A stretch of 45,377 nucleotides of DNA from an uncultured Clostridia bacterium (GTDB lineage Bacteria; Bacillota; Clostridia; Christensenellales; Pumilibacteraceae): contig CAMWXP010000010.1 of NCBI GenBank assembly GCA_947178255.1, forward strand, positions 1 through 45,377, read 5' to 3'. Below the pieces are notes generated by a model that was not told the origin of the DNA, searched no databases, and saw nothing but the letters and a program-made list of their open reading frames with translations. Within the stretch, counting starts at the first letter, position 1. Each line of letters opens with the position of its first letter. Of the stretch, positions 45,253 through 45,377 are shown piece by piece. Made by a program: the position numbers and the translations under genes.

Positions 45253-45377
45253 CTATGCGGTCTTCTCGGTCCCGGTCTGCGGCGCATAGGTCCGCCGGGA
45301 CGCCTGCGTGCGGCGGGGCGGGCGGGGCGTCTTGCTGCGGGGCGTTTGGGCGCCGCCGGTCTCGGGCGCTCTATCGT
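45249..45377 (-). CDS. Partial gene: C-terminal Arg/Pro/Ala-rich tail
   Basis: Only the last 42 codons are in the window; the start lies to the right. The residues are almost all Arg, Pro, Ala and Gly (for example RRPARPAARRRPGGP, ending RRPHR), a low-complexity basic tail like those at the ends of some nucleic-acid-binding or ribosome-associated proteins. Stop codon TAA at 45251-45249, within an AATT repeat. GC content is much higher than around it. The body of the protein cannot be seen, so no function is given. Confidence 0.6.
   Translation of the reverse strand, partial: TIERPRPAAPKRPAARRPARPAARRRPGGPMRRRPGPRRPHR

Overview
The window looks like a piece of chromosome from an uncultured, gut-type Clostridia (Bacillota). 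The case rests on spmA/spmB, strong AGGAGG-type ribosome binding sites, many sigma-A promoters with TTGACA-17-TATAAT spacing, abundant intrinsic terminators, and Clostridia-like families (YhhN, bPH2, MATE, Cthe_2159-like, DUF885). No rRNA or core marker is present, so the placement is an inference.

Bases 1 to about 3740 are the right part of an integrated single-stranded-DNA replicon. It encodes a Zot/pI-like ATPase, small unknown proteins and a 342-aa Rep of CRESS-DNA (circovirus-like) type with HUH endonuclease and superfamily 3 helicase domains. Just upstream of rep is an 8-bp stem whose loop carries TAGTATTAC, the nonanucleotide of circovirus origins. The element abuts an intact tRNA-Ser(UGA) gene. 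A second, partial copy of the 5' half of that tRNA lies 290 bp further on, and four TTTGTAGAA repeats lie between the two, so this is probably an attachment region. The left end lies outside the window.

3.8-19.6 kb is chromosomal. It holds a YhhN-family gene, two tandem paralogues of unknown function, a TetR/ABC-transporter operon whose permease seems to start at ATT, a YjzC-like small gene, a MATE exporter, an unassigned structured RNA of about 374 nt with consensus promoter and terminator, a helical protein, spmA-spmB, a bPH2 gene divergent from an Xre repressor with a perfect 18-bp operator, tRNA-Val(CAC), and a set of small genes that share a repeated terminator module. The last gene of this stretch encodes a lipoprotein with 16 CxxC motifs in DnaJ-like zinc-finger repeats.

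19.6-35.2 kb holds a GNAT-like/membrane fusion protein, a GltS-type symporter coupled to a PlsC-type acyltransferase, an HD-domain protein, a GNAT acetyltransferase, an MTA/SAH nucleosidase-like protein, an Xre-membrane protein pair, two lipoproteins (one a DUF885 metallopeptidase), and a MATE-cytidylate-kinase-like fusion behind a structured, terminator-containing leader.

35.3-45.4 kb holds two small regulatory or unknown genes, a large palindromic intergenic element, and a three-gene operon of a ClpP-type protease, a protein with a Sel1-like region and a possibly degenerate AAA+ region, and a soluble VirD4/TraG-type ATPase. It continues with a DUF421 protein, a HAD hydrolase, a radical-SAM activase (NrdG type) behind a hairpin-rich leader, a beta-helical lipoprotein and a partial Arg/Pro-rich protein. 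Short repeat families (AATTC-rich blocks and hairpins with covarying stems) are scattered between genes.
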